Source of the DNA: SZUA-584 sp964607965
GTDB taxonomy: Bacteria > Bacillota > Clostridia > Christensenellales > SZUA-584
Assembly: GCA_964607965.1 (NCBI GenBank)
Contig: CAZSMH010000079.1
Coordinates: 1 to 7,421, forward strand
Direction of reading: 5' to 3'
DNA: 7,421 nt
Shown here: positions 6,580 through 7,421 of the stretch, in pieces
Position numbering within the stretch: position 1 is the first letter of the stretch
Layout of the letters: every line of letters begins with the position of its first letter
The notes under the pieces: model-generated
Databases searched by the model: none
Told to the model about the DNA's origin: nothing
What the model saw: the letters and a program-made list of their open reading frames with translations, nothing else
Program-made: the position numbers and the translations under genes

Positions 6580-7421
6580 AGAGTATTAAGAATGATATTT
6601 GCCGCAGGTATTCGAAAGCGATGGTCACAGGCGGTGCTGGATTTATTGGAAGCCACGTGATAGAAGAGCTACTGGATACGGGTATTGATGTTATTAGCAT
6701 CGATAGTTTTATTTCTGGCAAAGAAGAAAACATTGTACAATTTGAAAAAAACCCCCGTTTTAAAAGCGTTCGCTGTGATGTTACGGATTATGAAACACTG
6801 AAAAAGCATTTTGACGGAGTCGATGTAATATTCCATCAGGCGGCATCAAAGAAAAACGTATGTATACGCGATCCGCGGTTAGATTTGAAGGTAAACGGAG
6901 AAGGCACTTTCAATATGCTTGAGCTTGCGCGGGATAAGGGCGTAAAGAAGTTTGTACACGCTTCGACTGGATCTGTTTACGGAGAGGCTCAAATCACGCC
7001 TCAGGACGAAACGCATCCGCTATCTCCCGTTTCTTATTATGGAGTAAGTAAGCTTGCGGGCGAGCGGTATGTAAAAACATTCGACCATTTATACGGATTG
7101 AATACTACCGTACTTCGGTATTTCCATGTATATGGGCCGCGTCAGGAATCCGGAGAATTCGGCGGGGTTATTGCGATTTTTTCAAGAGCTATACTGGAAG
7201 GCAAAAACCCGACGATATTCGGAGACGGGTCGCAGGAGCGTTCTTTCACATATGTAAAGGATTGCGCTAATGCCAATTTATTCGCAGCAGTAACAGACAA
7301 CACTAAAGGCGAGGCATACAACTGTGCGTCAGGTATCAATGTAACCGTCAATGAGTTGGCGGAGGAGTTATTGAAGGTATTGGGCCGCCCCGACTTAAAG
7401 CCTGAATATAAAGACTGGCTG
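6570..7421 (+). CDS. NAD-dependent sugar-nucleotide epimerase/dehydratase (3'-truncated)
   Basis: An extended short-chain dehydrogenase/reductase open to the window end, with 284 residues visible of a usual 310-330. The NAD-binding loop TGGAGFIG is at residues 20-27, an acidic residue (ISIDSF) follows the second strand, and ASTGSVYG (131-138) supplies the catalytic Thr133. YGVSK (157-161) gives the catalytic Tyr and Lys. LRYFHVYGPRQ and FGDGSQERSFTYVKD are the usual substrate-side motifs. Enzymes of this group convert UDP-sugars, for example UDP-glucose/galactose or UDP-GlcNAc/GalNAc at C4, in the cytoplasm for cell-surface polysaccharide or glycoprotein glycans. The exact substrate cannot be told. 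ATG 6570 has AAAGGGA about 11 bases upstream, a long gap. The start adds about 17 residues before the Rossmann fold, as in some WbpP-like UDP-GlcNAc 4-epimerases. M18 is an alternative start but lacks a ribosome binding site. The strong promoter just upstream suggests it opens a surface-sugar operon. Confidence 0.93.
   Translation, partial: MDIKSIKNDICRRYSKAMVTGGAGFIGSHVIEELLDTGIDVISIDSFISGKEENIVQFEKNPRFKSVRCDVTDYETLKKHFDGVDVIFHQAASKKNVCIRDPRLDLKVNGEGTFNMLELARDKGVKKFVHASTGSVYGEAQITPQDETHPLSPVSYYGVSKLAGERYVKTFDHLYGLNTTVLRYFHVYGPRQESGEFGGVIAIFSRAILEGKNPTIFGDGSQERSFTYVKDCANANLFAAVTDNTKGEAYNCASGINVTVNELAEELLKVLGRPDLKPEYKDWL

Overview
The window looks like chromosomal DNA from a spore-forming, low-to-moderate GC member of the Clostridia, probably motile. 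The evidence is an alpha/beta-type small acid-soluble spore protein (SASP) gene, clostridial-style ribosome binding sites (AAAGGAGG, GAGGTGAT), a large GGDEF/HD-GYP cyclic-di-GMP protein, and sigma-D-like promoter sequences. All supported genes lie on the plus strand. Species cannot be assigned from the sequence alone.

Layout: (1) 1-1752 is the 3' part of a large Tyr/Asp-rich, repeat-containing protein of beta-propeller type, followed by a strong rho-independent terminator at 1771-1821. (2) 1987-2598 encodes a 203-aa protein of unknown function whose C-terminal half recalls DUF5610; two sigma-D-like promoters lie upstream and a hairpin follows it. (3) 2875-3039 is a 54-aa SspF-like SASP gene, probably read by the forespore sigma factor, followed by a hairpin that stops exactly at a 100-N assembly gap (3077-3176). 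(4) 3246-6107 encodes a 953-aa membrane sensor (signal peptide, PAS, TM, PAS, GAF, PAS, GGDEF, HD-GYP) in which the motifs for both c-di-GMP synthesis and degradation are intact. (5) 6108-6569 has no confident gene. It holds a foldable stretch, two overlapping or abutting tiny ORFs with good ribosome binding sites, and a near-consensus sigma-A promoter. (6) 6570 to the end is the start of an NAD-dependent sugar-nucleotide epimerase, cut by the window edge.

The genes do not form one operon. They are separated by terminators and have their own promoters, and they cover different jobs: spore DNA protection, c-di-GMP signalling, surface sugar synthesis and possibly motility. The link between the SASP gene and the sensor gene depends on a scaffold gap. 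I found no CRISPR array, mobile element, tRNA or rRNA. I see no clearly new multi-gene system. The best leads are the sigma-D-like control of the unknown 203-aa protein, the PAS domain predicted outside the membrane in the c-di-GMP protein, and the unexplained leader region before the epimerase.
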